Positions 16,537 through 28,010 of a DNA stretch of 33,503 bases are shown here, one piece after another; the first letter of the stretch is position 1; each line of letters starts with the position of its first letter. The stretch is from Gammaproteobacteria bacterium (GTDB taxonomy: Bacteria; Pseudomonadota; Gammaproteobacteria; Chromatiales; Chromatiaceae): the NCBI GenBank assembly GCA_009929855.1, contig RZZN01000042.1, positions 1 to 33,503 on the forward strand, in the 5' to 3' direction. Position numbers and translations under genes: made by a program. The notes beneath the pieces are model-generated. The model worked only from the letters and a program-made list of their open reading frames with translations. It had not been told where the DNA came from and searched no databases.

Positions 16537-16753
16537 AGGTTGATTGGCGGTGGATGAGTCGCGGGAGATCGGTATCGCGGGTATCATAGCCGAAACACTG
16601 GAATTCCGCATATCTGTCGCACCCCATGCCATCGACCCCGTCGCCGGACTCATTCATGATCTCCGCGCGGTCATGGTGTCGAGCCAAAGACCACGCTCAG
16701 GTGTGATCCGGGGTATTCTTCCCTTTGGCGTGCAAGAGTCCATCGGCGCCCTC

Positions 16754-19700
16754 ATGAGTCTCGAAGCCCTTTCTTCCGATCGGCCCCGCATCCGCGAGAT
16801 CCCCTACAACTACACCTCCTTCTCCGACCGCGAGATCCTCATCCGTTTCCTCGGCGAGCCGATGTGGGATCTGATCGAGGAGCTGCGGGGCAGCCGCCGG
16901 ACCGGACGCTCGGCACGCATGCTCTTCGAGGTGCTCGGGGACATGTGGGTGGTGACCCGCAACCCTTATCTGCAGGATGACCTGCTGGAGAATCCGCAGC
17001 GTCGTCGCGCCCTCTTGCAGGCATTGGATCATCGACTCGATCAGTTCGAGCTGCGTCTGAATCAGAACCGCCAGGCCGCCGAGCTGTTGGCCGCGGCGCG
17101 GGTGGCGGTTCGTCGCTTCGCCGATTGGCTCGAGCTGGAGAAGACCCAGCGGGCGCGCCTGCGCAAGGCGCTTGCCGGGATCACCGCCGTCGACAACCTG
17201 GACTTCGGCGGTCTCGCCCGGGTCGCGCACGCGACCGATGCAACCGATTGGCGCGTGGAGATGCCTTTCGTGGTGATCTCGCCCGATCGCGAGAGCGAGG
17301 TCGCCCCGATCGTGCGGGCCTGCATCGAGTGCGGTCTGGCACTGATCCCGCGCGGTGGCGGCACTGGCTACACCGGCTCGGCGGTCCCCCTGCGTCCACT
17401 GACGGCCGTGATCAACACCGAGAAGCTGGAATCACTCTCCGACCTGGAGCCGCGAGCCTTGCCCGGTGTCGCGGGGCTGGTGCCAACGGTGCACTCTGGT
17501 GCCGGGGTGGTCACGCGCCGGGTCTCGGATCTGGCCGAGCGGCATGGTCTCGCCTTTGCCGTGGATCCCACCTCCCAGGATGCCTCTTGTATCGGCGGCA
17601 ATATCGCCATGAATGCCGGGGGCAAGAAGGCGGTGCTCTGGGGGACCGCGCTCGACAATCTCGTCTCATGGCGGATGGTCACGCCGGATGCCGATTGGCT
17701 CGAGGTCGAGCGCCTCGACCACAATCTTGGCAAGATCCATGAGCAGTCGCTGGTGCGTTTTCGCATCAGTCGCTTCTTGCCCGATGGGCGCACCCCCAAG
17801 GGCGCACCCGAGATCTTGGAGATGCCGGGCGCGGCGCTGCGCAAGGCCGGACTCGGCAAGGACGTCACCGACAAGTGCCTGGGCGGTCTGCCCGGCGTGC
17901 AGAAGGAGGGTTGCGACGGCATCATCACCTCGGCGCGCTTCATCCTGCATCGCATGCCGAATCATGTCCGCACGGTCTGTCTGGAGTTCTTCGGCTCCGA
18001 CCTGGATCTGGCCGTGCCCGCGATCGTCGAGATCAAGGAGTATGTCGAGGGTCTCGCCGACGTGCGGATGGCCGGACTCGAGCACCTCGACGAGCGCTAT
18101 GTCCGTGCCGTGGATTACACGACCAAGGCGGCACGACGCGAGCTGCCGAAGATGGTGCTGCTCGCCGATCTGGTGAGCGACCTGCCCGACGCCGTGGATG
18201 CCGCCGCTGCCCAGGTGGTCGCGCTCGCCAGGCTGCGCGATGGCGAGGGTTTCATCGCCGTCAGTCCCGAGGCGCGCAAAGGCTTCTGGCTCGACCGCGC
18301 TCGCACCGCCGCCATCTCGCGCCACACCAACGCCTTCAAGGTCAACGAGGACGTGGTCATCCCGCTCGAGCGCCTGGCCGACTATAGCCGGGGGATCGAG
18401 CGACTGAACATCGAGCAGTCGATCCGCAACAAGGACGCCATCATGGCGGCGGTGCTCGAGTATCTAGAGGGTGATCTCAGCGAGGCGCGGGGCGAGGGCG
18501 AGTATCCGGATTCGGACGAGGCGCTCGCCATCCTTGCCGCCAAGCGCGCGGCGGCCCGCGCGGCCGTGACCGAGGCGCGCCAGCGGTGGCGCGCGATCCT
18601 CGACAATCTGGACGCCCCGGCCAGCGCCCATCGTGCCTTGCTCGATGCCTCGGCGCAGGCGCTGATGCGTCCCGATGACACCCTGCTGATGATGCTGCTG
18701 CGGCGCGATCTGCGCCAGTCCTATCGCGCCGAGGTGTCCGCGCGTCTCGATGAAGTGTTCGCCGGCCAGGATTTGGCGCGGGTGCGCGAGCGACTCACCG
18801 CCATCCATCGGCGGGTGCGAGACACGCGCTTGTTCGTCGCGCTGCATATGCACGCCGGCGATGGCAACGTGCACACCAACATCCCGGTCCATTCATCCGA
18901 CTATGCCATGCTGCAGGAGGCCGATCGTCTCGTCGAGCGCATCATGGCGCTGGCGACCAGGCTCGGCGGGGTGATCTCGGGCGAACACGGGATCGGGATC
19001 ACCAAGCTTCGCTTCCTGGAGCCCGAGAAGCTCGCGGCCTTCGTCGACTACAAGCGGAGGGTCGATCCTCATGGTCGCTTCAATCCGGGCAAGCTCATGC
19101 CCGGATCGGGTCTCGAGCAGGCCTACACACCCTCGCTCAGACTGGTCCAGCAGGAGGCCATCATCCTGGAGGAGACCGCGCTCGGCGCGCTCAACGACGA
19201 GGTCAAGCATTGTCTGCGCTGCGGCAAGTGCAAGCCCAAGTGCATGACGCATGTGCCGCGCGCGAATCTCGGCTATTCACCACGCAACAAGATCCTGGGC
19301 ACCGGACTCATCATCGAGGCCTTTCTCTATGAGGAGCAGACCCGGCGCGGTCTCTCGCTGCGTCATTTCGAGGCCATGAATGACGTGGCCGATCATTGCA
19401 CGGTCTGTCACAAGTGTCTCAATCCCTGTCCGGTCAATATCGATTTCGGCGATGTCACCATGCGCATGCGCCGCATCCTGGTCGAGCGGGGGCGCAAGCG
19501 GTTCAACCCCGGAGCCTGGGCCGCGCTGCAGTTTCTCAACGTGACTGATCCGCGCGCGGTCCGCGTGTTGCGCAAGGGGCTGGCCGAATGGGGGTTCGCG
19601 GGGCTGAATCTCGCGCACCGGGTTGCCAAGGGGCTGGGTCTGACCGACCGCCTGACCGCGCAACCGGGCGCGACCAACCGGCCGCCCGATCTGGGCGGTC

Positions 19701-20623
19701 AGGTGCTGGCGCTGGTCAGCCGACCGATTCGGGTCGCGCTGCCCAAGCAGGGCTTCCGCCAGATCCTGTCGCTGGAGGACAAGACCCAGATCCCCATCCT
19801 TCGCCATCCTGAGGCGAGTGCCGAGGATGCCGAGGCGGTCTTCTATTTCCCCGGCTGTGGCTCGGAGCGCCTGTTCTCCGATGTGGGGCTCGCCACGCTG
19901 GCCATGCTCTATGATCAGGGCGCGCAGATCGTCTTGCCGCCCGGCTATCTCTGTTGCGGTTATCCGCAGCGTGCCGCGGGACTGGAGGCACGCGGTCGAC
20001 GCATCACCATGGAGAACCGGGTGCTCTTCCACCGCATCGCCAACACGCTCAACTATCTGGACATTCGTACCGTAGTGGTCTCCTGCGGAACCTGCATGGA
20101 TCAGCTGCTGGAGTATGACTTCGAGCGCATCTTCCCTGGTTGTCGCTTGCTCGACATTCATGAGTGGCTGATGGAGAAGGGGGTGAGCCTGCAAGGTGTG
20201 GAGGGCGTCGAGTATCTCTATCACGATCCCTGTCACACCCCGATGAAGACCCATGCGCCGCTGAAGGTCGCGACCCATCTGATCGGTCAGCCGGTGACCC
20301 TCTCTGATCGCTGCTGCGGCGAGGCCGGAACCTTGGGCACGGCGCGTCCCGACATCGCCAATCAGGTGCGCTTTCGTAAACAGGAGGAGCTGACCGCGGG
20401 AATCCGCGCCTTGACTGGAGGCGATCGGGTGAGCGCCGGCGAGGTCAAGCTGCTGACCGCTTGTCCGGCCTGCCAGCAGGGTTTGGCCAAGTATGCCGAT
20501 GAGACTGGACTGCGCACCGACTATCTCGTGGTGGAGCTGGCCGAGCGGCTGCTCGGCACCGGTTGGCAGCGTCTCTTCTTGGAGCGGATCCGTGCGGAAG
20601 GCATCGAGCGAGTCTTGTTGTAG
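16754..20623 (+). CDS. DUF3683 / FAD-linked oxidase / Fe-S (GlcD-GlcF-like) fusion oxidoreductase
   Basis: A 1289-residue multidomain protein. Residues about 10-180 are a DUF3683-like N terminus ([16 protein letters not shown]). About 170-770 form a PCMH-type FAD oxidase with [14 protein letters not shown] near 200 and [12 protein letters not shown] near 700. Two 4Fe-4S motifs follow: [11 protein letters not shown] near 819 and [12 protein letters not shown] near 880. Two CCG-type cysteine domains end the protein: [10 protein letters not shown] and LCCGYPQR (about 1030-1070), and DPCHTP and RCCGEAGT (about 1158-1190). It combines in one chain what GlcD and GlcF do in two, so it probably oxidises a 2-hydroxy acid (lactate, glycolate or 2-hydroxyglutarate) and passes electrons to the quinone pool. 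The frame is open from a TTG at 16544, but family similarity starts near ATG 16754. Confidence 0.88.
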   Translation: MSLEALSSDRPRIREIPYNYTSFSDREILIRFLGEPMWDLIEELRGSRRTGRSARMLFEVLGDMWVVTRNPYLQDDLLENPQRRRALLQALDHRLDQFELRLNQNRQAAELLAAARVAVRRFADWLELEKTQRARLRKALAGITAVDNLDFGGLARVAHATDATDWRVEMPFVVISPDRESEVAPIVRACIECGLALIPRGGGTGYTGSAVPLRPLTAVINTEKLESLSDLEPRALPGVAGLVPTVHSGAGVVTRRVSDLAERHGLAFAVDPTSQDASCIGGNIAMNAGGKKAVLWGTALDNLVSWRMVTPDADWLEVERLDHNLGKIHEQSLVRFRISRFLPDGRTPKGAPEILEMPGAALRKAGLGKDVTDKCLGGLPGVQKEGCDGIITSARFILHRMPNHVRTVCLEFFGSDLDLAVPAIVEIKEYVEGLADVRMAGLEHLDERYVRAVDYTTKAARRELPKMVLLADLVSDLPDAVDAAAAQVVALARLRDGEGFIAVSPEARKGFWLDRARTAAISRHTNAFKVNEDVVIPLERLADYSRGIERLNIEQSIRNKDAIMAAVLEYLEGDLSEARGEGEYPDSDEALAILAAKRAAARAAVTEARQRWRAILDNLDAPASAHRALLDASAQALMRPDDTLLMMLLRRDLRQSYRAEVSARLDEVFAGQDLARVRERLTAIHRRVRDTRLFVALHMHAGDGNVHTNIPVHSSDYAMLQEADRLVERIMALATRLGGVISGEHGIGITKLRFLEPEKLAAFVDYKRRVDPHGRFNPGKLMPGSGLEQAYTPSLRLVQQEAIILEETALGALNDEVKHCLRCGKCKPKCMTHVPRANLGYSPRNKILGTGLIIEAFLYEEQTRRGLSLRHFEAMNDVADHCTVCHKCLNPCPVNIDFGDVTMRMRRILVERGRKRFNPGAWAALQFLNVTDPRAVRVLRKGLAEWGFAGLNLAHRVAKGLGLTDRLTAQPGATNRPPDLGGQVLALVSRPIRVALPKQGFRQILSLEDKTQIPILRHPEASAEDAEAVFYFPGCGSERLFSDVGLATLAMLYDQGAQIVLPPGYLCCGYPQRAAGLEARGRRITMENRVLFHRIANTLNYLDIRTVVVSCGTCMDQLLEYDFERIFPGCRLLDIHEWLMEKGVSLQGVEGVEYLYHDPCHTPMKTHAPLKVATHLIGQPVTLSDRCCGEAGTLGTARPDIANQVRFRKQEELTAGIRALTGGDRVSAGEVKLLTACPACQQGLAKYADETGLRTDYLVVELAERLLGTGWQRLFLERIRAEGIERVLL

Positions 20624-20695
20624 CCGCGTCAGCCCGGGCGGACGGCTGGCGCAAGCCAGGCGTGTCGCCGCCAGCCCCATGGAGTCTCCCCGCGC

Positions 20696-21019
20696 ATGAC
20701 CGACAATCTCTACGATGGACTCTGCGAGCTCGCCAGTGGGGAGCGTTTCGACCTGTTGCTGAGCTGTCGGAATGTCCTCATCGAGCGCATCCTCAGCAGC
20801 GCACGGCCCGATTCGCGACTCTACGATCAGGAGCAGGACGAGTGGGTCTGTTTGCTGCGTGGTGAGGCGCAGCTCTGGATCGATGGCGCGACGCGCCGAC
20901 TATGCGCCGGTGATCACTGTTTCATCCCGGCACATACACCACATCGGGTGCTTGCGACCTCGAGCGAGCCCAGTTGTCTCTGGCTCGCGGTGCATATCAG
21001 AAGTGTGGAATCTGACTGA
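20696..21019 (+). CDS. Cupin-domain protein
   Basis: A 107-residue small beta-barrel protein of the cupin family. EWVCLLRGEAQLWIDG and GDHCFIPAHTPHRV form the two cupin motifs. The first metal-binding histidine pair is replaced in part, so metal binding is uncertain. GGAG lies 11 nt before the ATG. It follows the large oxidoreductase by 72 nt and may be co-transcribed. Its last 23 nt overlap the 3' end of the convergent orphan gene. Substrate and role are unknown. Confidence 0.82.
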   Translation: MTDNLYDGLCELASGERFDLLLSCRNVLIERILSSARPDSRLYDQEQDEWVCLLRGEAQLWIDGATRRLCAGDHCFIPAHTPHRVLATSSEPSCLWLAVHIRSVESD

Positions 21020-21446
21020 GGAGGATCAAGACGAGGAGCGCGATGACGCCTACGGCCGTCCAGATCCGATCGATCAGGCGTCGGCGCCGTCGACGCCGCG
21101 CGATCTCGCTGAACAAGTTCGGATCCGCGGCGATCACCGGATCGAGATGCACCTGCCGATGAGCCAGATCGATCGCATCCACCGCGGCGACCGCCAGGGT
21201 GGGGTCGGCCCGGTAGAGACCGGCGTCCAGATCGATCAAGCGGTCTGCAAGCGCGGTCTGGGCATGCATCAGAGCCACCTGCAAGGCATCGAAGGCGGCC
21301 ACGTAACGCACCCAGGGTTGGGTCGGCTCGGTCGAGGTGCGAGCAACGATGCGGGGAGGTCGCCGATCCGCGTAGAGGCGGACGAGGCCCGGTTGATCGG
21401 ACCGGGTCTCGACGATGAGGTAACCCGTGTGCTCGCTCTCGTTCAC
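20997..21446 (-). CDS. Orphan protein with C-terminal membrane anchor
   Basis: A 149-residue protein I do not recognise. The N-terminal part starts NESEHTGYLIVETRSDQPGLV and looks like a small alpha/beta domain. The middle (DALQVALMHAQTALADRLIDL) is helical. A run of seven arginines then precedes one membrane helix at the extreme C terminus (IWTAVGVIALLVLILLSQ) with only four residues beyond it. This is a tail-anchored layout with the bulk in the cytosol by the positive-inside rule. The GTG start at 21446 overlaps the stop of the upstream 66-residue gene as GTGA, the classic coupling overlap; that choice is better than a TTG at 21476. The 3' end overlaps the cupin gene by 23 nt. Confidence 0.7.
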   Translation of the reverse strand: MNESEHTGYLIVETRSDQPGLVRLYADRRPPRIVARTSTEPTQPWVRYVAAFDALQVALMHAQTALADRLIDLDAGLYRADPTLAVAAVDAIDLAHRQVHLDPVIAADPNLFSEIARRRRRRRLIDRIWTAVGVIALLVLILLSQIPHF

Positions 21447-21643
21447 ACCAGATTGAGCGGTCGCTCGACCTCCCAATTACACTGATCGATCAATGCCTTG
21501 AGCGACCGCGCGACATTGATGTCTTGTCCCAGATCGAAACGTCTCCCCCGATTCCAACAGTCCAGTGCTGCATCCGCAAGCTGAGGCAGTCCTTGTCGAC
21601 ACAGTTCCCAAAGCGCAAGTGATTGTTTCGCTGTCATGATCAT
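21443..21643 (-). CDS. Small orphan protein, first gene of a coupled pair
   Basis: A 66-residue acidic-to-neutral soluble protein with no recognised domain. It reads as mostly helical (QSLALWELCRQGLPQLADAA and NVARSLKALIDQCNWEVE). ATGs at 21643 and 21637 are both possible. Its TGA overlaps the GTG of the downstream tail-anchored gene, so the two are likely made together and may be partners. An AT-rich 362-nt region lies upstream. The conserved-looking cysteines and tryptophans argue that it is a real gene rather than noise. Confidence 0.55.
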   Translation of the reverse strand: MIMTAKQSLALWELCRQGLPQLADAALDCWNRGRRFDLGQDINVARSLKALIDQCNWEVERPLNLV

Positions 21644-22005
21644 TGTCCGCTGACGATGGGCCCGTCAACCGACACGAGCGGCTTGCCATCGACTCAAGCC
21701 GCAAGCGTATCCCTCGGCCGACACCCAGGGTCCTCACTACCCATCGAGCGAATCGACACTGGAGCCCCAGGCGACCTCGAAATTGGGTATTGATCCCCGC
21801 TGTTAGTCTAGCGCGGAGTCGATTCTCAATGACACCAATATTCCCGGAAAGTCGAGCCCAAGATCTGATTCGGAAATGTCAATAGGGTCAGATGTTATTC
21901 TTAACCGAATGATATCAATATTATAAATTGTCTTCCGTCAGTCAATCGGCATCGATTTCGGGTGATTGAGCGGAAAAATATCCACTCTTCCATGATCTCG
22001 ATCAA
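21644..22005. other. AT-rich intergenic region with a promoter-like element
   Basis: This 362-nt gap holds no supported gene. It becomes markedly AT-rich at about 21820-21990, unlike its surroundings. On the minus strand TTGACT (about 21940-21945) is followed by TATAAT or TAATAT at 14-16 nt (about 21918-21931), a promoter-like pair pointing at the 66-residue gene about 270 nt away. The long leader could hold a regulatory RNA, but I see no defined structure. Near the oxyR stop a weak 7-bp stem (GAGTGGA / TCCGCTC, with one G-U) may end the oxyR transcript. Confidence 0.35.
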
Positions 22006-22932
22006 TCATTCTCGATCGATTCGCTGAACGTCGCTCGGAAGCTGCTGTCGCACCAGCTCGGCCAAGGCCTGCAGCGCGGCTTGTCGCGGGAAGCTGCGGC
22101 GATAGACCAGCGAGATCCGCCGGTGTGCATCTGGGAGATGTTGGAGTGGACGGATCGAAATCCCGATCTCGGCCAGCCGATTGGAGCGCAGCGCGAGCGC
22201 GGGAACCAGTGTGCAGCCGAGTCCAGCCCCGACGAGCTGCAGCAGTGTCTCCAAGCTGGCGGCACGCAGGTCGGCCATCTCACTCTTCGCCGGTCGCTCG
22301 GCCAAGCGGCACACCTCCATCACCTGATGGCTCAGGCAGTGTCCGTCGGTGAGCAGCAAGAGGTCGAGTCCAGCCAGATCCTGGTTGGAGATGTCGGCCT
22401 GGACGTCGAGCGGCGTATCGCGCGGGTACGCCAGCCAGAATGGCTCTTCGAAGAGAGGAATGGCATCGAGATCGGCATGATCGATCGCCGTGGCGATGAA
22501 GGCGGCGTCAATCTCGTGACGCTCGAGCCGTGCGATCAGCAGATCCGTGATCTCCTCTGACAGGATCAGCTTGAGATTCGGATAGGTGCGTCGCAACGGC
22601 AGCAGGATCAATGGCATGAGATAAGGGCTCAGCGTCGGGATGGCGCCGAGACGCAGCGGACCAGCGAGCGGATCCTGGTGCGCGCGGGCGACTTGCTCGA
22701 TGGCCTGGGCCTGCTCGAGGACCAGCCGCGCGTGCCCGAGGATGACTTGCCCGACCGGGGTGATCTCCACCGAGCGGTTGGTCCGCTCGAAGATCACCAC
22801 GCCCAGCTCATCCTCGAGCTTCTTGATCTGGCCGCTCAGGGTGGGTTGACTGACGAAACAGCGTTCGGCGGCGCGCCCGAAATGACGTGTCTCGGCGACG
22901 GCGAGGATATATTTGAGGTCTCGGAGGTTCAC
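22006..22932 (-). CDS. oxyR: Peroxide-sensing LysR-type regulator OxyR
   Basis: A 308-residue LysR-type transcription factor. The N-terminal winged helix-turn-helix reads FGRAAERCFVSQPTLSGQI (about 18-36), and the effector domain starts near 90. The redox pair is C199 and C208 in DGHCLSHQVMEVCRL, the same numbering as the disulfide-forming cysteines of E. coli OxyR. RAASLETLLQLVGAGLG follows as in OxyR. It therefore senses hydrogen peroxide by disulfide formation and activates antioxidant genes. It is transcribed divergently from clpB across a 187-nt region. No catalase or peroxiredoxin gene adjoins it. Confidence 0.93.
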   Translation of the reverse strand: MNLRDLKYILAVAETRHFGRAAERCFVSQPTLSGQIKKLEDELGVVIFERTNRSVEITPVGQVILGHARLVLEQAQAIEQVARAHQDPLAGPLRLGAIPTLSPYLMPLILLPLRRTYPNLKLILSEEITDLLIARLERHEIDAAFIATAIDHADLDAIPLFEEPFWLAYPRDTPLDVQADISNQDLAGLDLLLLTDGHCLSHQVMEVCRLAERPAKSEMADLRAASLETLLQLVGAGLGCTLVPALALRSNRLAEIGISIRPLQHLPDAHRRISLVYRRSFPRQAALQALAELVRQQLPSDVQRIDRE

Positions 22933-23005
22933 TGGGTGATCGTGTGTCTGGTCGAGTGTTGATGGCTCGGGTCAAGGCTGGTCGGACAGGAGCCTAAGGG
23001 TATCG

Positions 23006-23040
23006 GTTAAAGGTCGAAGGTGAAAGGTGAAGAGTGAAAG
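23006..23040 (+). repeat. Purine-rich imperfect short tandem repeat
   Basis: The stretch is built from four to five imperfect units of the type GGTGAAA or GAAGGTG and is almost free of pyrimidines on the plus strand apart from T. It lies in the oxyR-clpB divergent region, just upstream of the clpB heat-shock promoter. It could be a slippage-prone sequence, a dispersed repeat, or an upstream activating tract. Confidence 0.5.
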
Positions 23041-23052
23041 ACGGCCGAGCCG

Positions 23053-23079
23053 CTTGATAGCACGCGCGCATTTCCCCAC
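23053..23079 (+). promoter_or_regulatory. Sigma-32 heat-shock promoter of clpB
   Basis: CTTGATA (23053-23059) and CCCCAC (23074-23079) are separated by 14 nt. They match the sigma-32 consensus CTTGAAA-N(11-16)-CCCCAT at all but one position of each element. The predicted transcript would start near 23087, giving a leader of about 33 nt to the clpB ATG. Confidence 0.78.
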
Positions 23080-23119
23080 ATCCACAAAAACCATATAAAA
23101 AGACCGGAGACATCCAGCC

Positions 23120-25714
<2,595 letters not shown>

Positions 25715-25723
25715 CCTGTCATC

Positions 25724-27364
25724 GTGCCAGAGCGCCCGCTGACGCCGCGTAAAGCCCTTGGCGCCTACTATACGGCACCGGCAGTCGTCGATTTTCTGGT
25801 CGACTGGGGTCTGACGACGGCGCCTGGCGTCGTCATGGACCCCGCTTGCGGTGACGGGCGTTTCTTGATCGCCGCCGCGGGTCGCGGCGCGCGGCGGGTC
25901 ATCGGCTGTGATCTGGACGAGGCGGCACTGGACGGCGCGCGGCGCGCACTGGCGAGCCGCGCCTCCGAGACCCGCTGGGACGCGAGTGATTTCTTTCTGC
26001 TCGAGCCCGCCGCGGTCGGCCCGGTCGACCTCATCCTGGGCAACCCGCCCTATATCCGCTATCAGCACTTCGCTGGTGAATCCCGGTCGCGAGCACTGGC
26101 CTCGGCACTGCGGGTCGGCGCACGCTTGAGCCGGCTCTCGGCCTCATGGGCGCCCTTTCTGCTGCACGCGCTGCAATTCTTGCGTGACGGCGGGGCCATG
26201 GGCATGGTGGTCCCGGCGGAGCTGGCTCAGACCGCCTATGGGGTCGAGACACTGCGTGCACTCTGTGCCCAGTTCGCACGCGTGAGGCTTGTGACCTTTC
26301 GTCACAACTGGTTCGAGGATGCCCAGCAGGAGACCTTCCTCTTGCTCGCCGAATCACGTGGTGGACACTGCTCGGCGGCCGAGCTGATCCCGCTGGGCCG
26401 CATCGATGACCTGCACGATCTGGCACCACTGAGCGGGGTCAGCGATGAGGGGTTCAGGCTCGCGACCGATGGCGGCTTCAGACTCGGCTGGGCCTTCCTG
26501 GACGCGCGGGTGCGCGAGCTGTATCAAGCCTTGCACTTCGCTCCCGGGGCCATGCCAGTCCAGTCACTCGGTGAGGTCGCTAATGGCTATGTCTCAGGCA
26601 CCAATGCCTTCTTTCACTGCACTCGGGCGGATGCCGAGGCACGTGGACTCCCCGATGATTGGCTGCTGCCGGTGGCGCGCAACAGTCGCTCACTGCGGGG
26701 ATTGGCCTATGAGGACGCTGATCTCATGTCCGCTGAGCACAGCGGTCGCGCGCATCATCTGATCCTGCCCCCTGAGGGCGACCTGTTCGCCTCGCATCGC
26801 GAGGCCTTGGATCGCTTCGTCGGCGCGGGCGCGGCGGCTGGGATCAGCGCTCGCTACAAGTGCCGCGTGCGCAACCCCTGGTGGCGTGTGCCCGGCCTCA
26901 TCCAGGCGGATCTGCTGCTCCCCTACATGATCGGCCGGGAGCCCCATGCGGCGGTCAACCGCTTTCACGCGCTCTATCCCAACAGTCTCCATGGCATCCG
27001 ACTGGCGAATCCCGCGCTTGCCGAACGTGTCGCCTTTGGTCTCTTGACCAGCTACTCGCTCCTCAGCATGGAGCTGGAGGGCCGCAGCTACGGCGGCGGC
27101 GTCCTCAAGCTCGAGCCCAGCGAGATGCAGCGCGTCCGGCTGATCCTGCCGAGCTGCCCCAGGCAGACGTTGACCGCTCACTTCGACATGGCCGATCAGC
27201 TGATCCGGGCGGGCGACTTCGCCGCGGCCAACCGACTTGCAGACCAGGTCATCCTGCATGGTCAGATCGACCTGTCCGAATCCGCGCTGACGAGCCTCGA
27301 AGCGGCGAGGGAGACACTGGTTGGGCGACGGTGGATGCGATCGAAGAGTGGCAAACATGACTAA
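25724..27364 (+). CDS. TaqI/Eco57I-class DNA adenine-N6 methyltransferase
   Basis: A 546-residue class I SAM-dependent methyltransferase. The SAM-binding motif is DPACGDG (39-45), the acidic loop is GCDLDEAALDGAR (61-73), and the catalytic NPPY motif is 107-110 in LGNPPYIRYQHF. The C-terminal ~250 residues are a target-recognition domain of the TaqI type. It begins with GTG only 9 nt after clpB, which is unusual for a restriction-modification gene; expression may ride on the clpB transcript. Its stop overlaps the next gene by 8 nt (ATGACTAA), so the two are translationally coupled as a methyltransferase-endonuclease pair. Recognition sequence unknown. Confidence 0.88.
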   Translation: MPERPLTPRKALGAYYTAPAVVDFLVDWGLTTAPGVVMDPACGDGRFLIAAAGRGARRVIGCDLDEAALDGARRALASRASETRWDASDFFLLEPAAVGPVDLILGNPPYIRYQHFAGESRSRALASALRVGARLSRLSASWAPFLLHALQFLRDGGAMGMVVPAELAQTAYGVETLRALCAQFARVRLVTFRHNWFEDAQQETFLLLAESRGGHCSAAELIPLGRIDDLHDLAPLSGVSDEGFRLATDGGFRLGWAFLDARVRELYQALHFAPGAMPVQSLGEVANGYVSGTNAFFHCTRADAEARGLPDDWLLPVARNSRSLRGLAYEDADLMSAEHSGRAHHLILPPEGDLFASHREALDRFVGAGAAAGISARYKCRVRNPWWRVPGLIQADLLLPYMIGREPHAAVNRFHALYPNSLHGIRLANPALAERVAFGLLTSYSLLSMELEGRSYGGGVLKLEPSEMQRVRLILPSCPRQTLTAHFDMADQLIRAGDFAAANRLADQVILHGQIDLSESALTSLEAARETLVGRRWMRSKSGKHD

Positions 27365-28010
27365 TCTGCAAGCGAACCTGCGGGATCTGATCCGCAGCCA
27401 CCCAATTCCGCCGACGGGTGCTGCTGGTGGGGCCAAAAAGAACTATACCGAAGCGCTGAGCCATCATATTTCGACCATCTTGGCGGCGGAGCTTCGATGA
27501 CTCGGATTGGAGCAGACTCGTGCGCCTTTGATTGGTCGTGATAAATCGTTCATGGGTGGCTACGGTCCCAAGGGGGTCGATGTCTACTTGTCTGATGAGA
27601 AGCACGGTTTGCTGCTGACTTCTGGAGTCAAGGGGTTGGTTTTTGACCCCAGGAAAAATCTCAAGAACCGGTATCGGGACATGGTGATGGAGGCATTGGA
27701 GCTGCACCGAAGATTTCCTTATGCAATCTGTGGCCACCTGTTTTTCCTTGGCCGAACCGAATCTGCCCTCGCCTCGAAAAAATTCGGCAGCGTGCTGGGT
27801 GAGGCGGCCGTGCTGATGTCCGGGATTGCGAACCGTAGACTTCCGACCGATGCGCCCGAGCTCTATGAGGTCATTGGGATCATGCTACTTGATCCCGGCG
27901 AGCCCGACTCGCTTGATCTTGCACCGGCTGGTGTCCCAGCCGAGCTGCATGCAGAGTGCTATGCACAGCGACTAGTCGATGCATTCAACCGGCGTAACCC
28001 ATTCTACTGA
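27357..28010 (+). pseudogene. Presumed restriction endonuclease interrupted by an in-frame TGA
   Basis: The frame runs 217 codons from ATG 27357 to 28010 and contains one TGA at 27498-27500 (codon 48). Protein character continues across it in the same frame: ...ILAAELR, then LGLEQTRAPLIGRDKSF. This points to a single nonsense change (for example from CGA or TGG), not a frameshift. Downstream, GGYGPKGVDVYLSDEK and a later SGVKG could be a PD-(D/E)xK-like core, but I do not recognise the family. The start overlaps the methyltransferase stop, which is the main reason for calling it the endonuclease partner. A restart at TTG 27507 or ATG 27552 could yield a shortened protein. Local GC is lower than in neighbours. 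Confidence 0.6.

Noticed and set aside
16544-16753. N-terminal extension of the DUF3683 protein from a TTG codon
   Set aside because: The 70 residues have no family similarity and cover the intergenic region that holds the FNR-type box and probable promoters.
19277-20680. Long open frame antisense to the FAD/Fe-S oxidoreductase
   Set aside because: It lies wholly over conserved CCG and Fe-S motifs of the plus-strand gene, so it is a shadow frame.
27498-27500. In-frame TGA read as selenocysteine
   Set aside because: I see no SECIS-like hairpin right after the codon, the context is a restriction gene and not a redox protein, and a nonsense change is simpler.
27496-27540. Short frame starting at the ATGA overlapping the TGA
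   Set aside because: It stops after 14 codons and is out of frame with the downstream coding segment, so it cannot restore the endonuclease.
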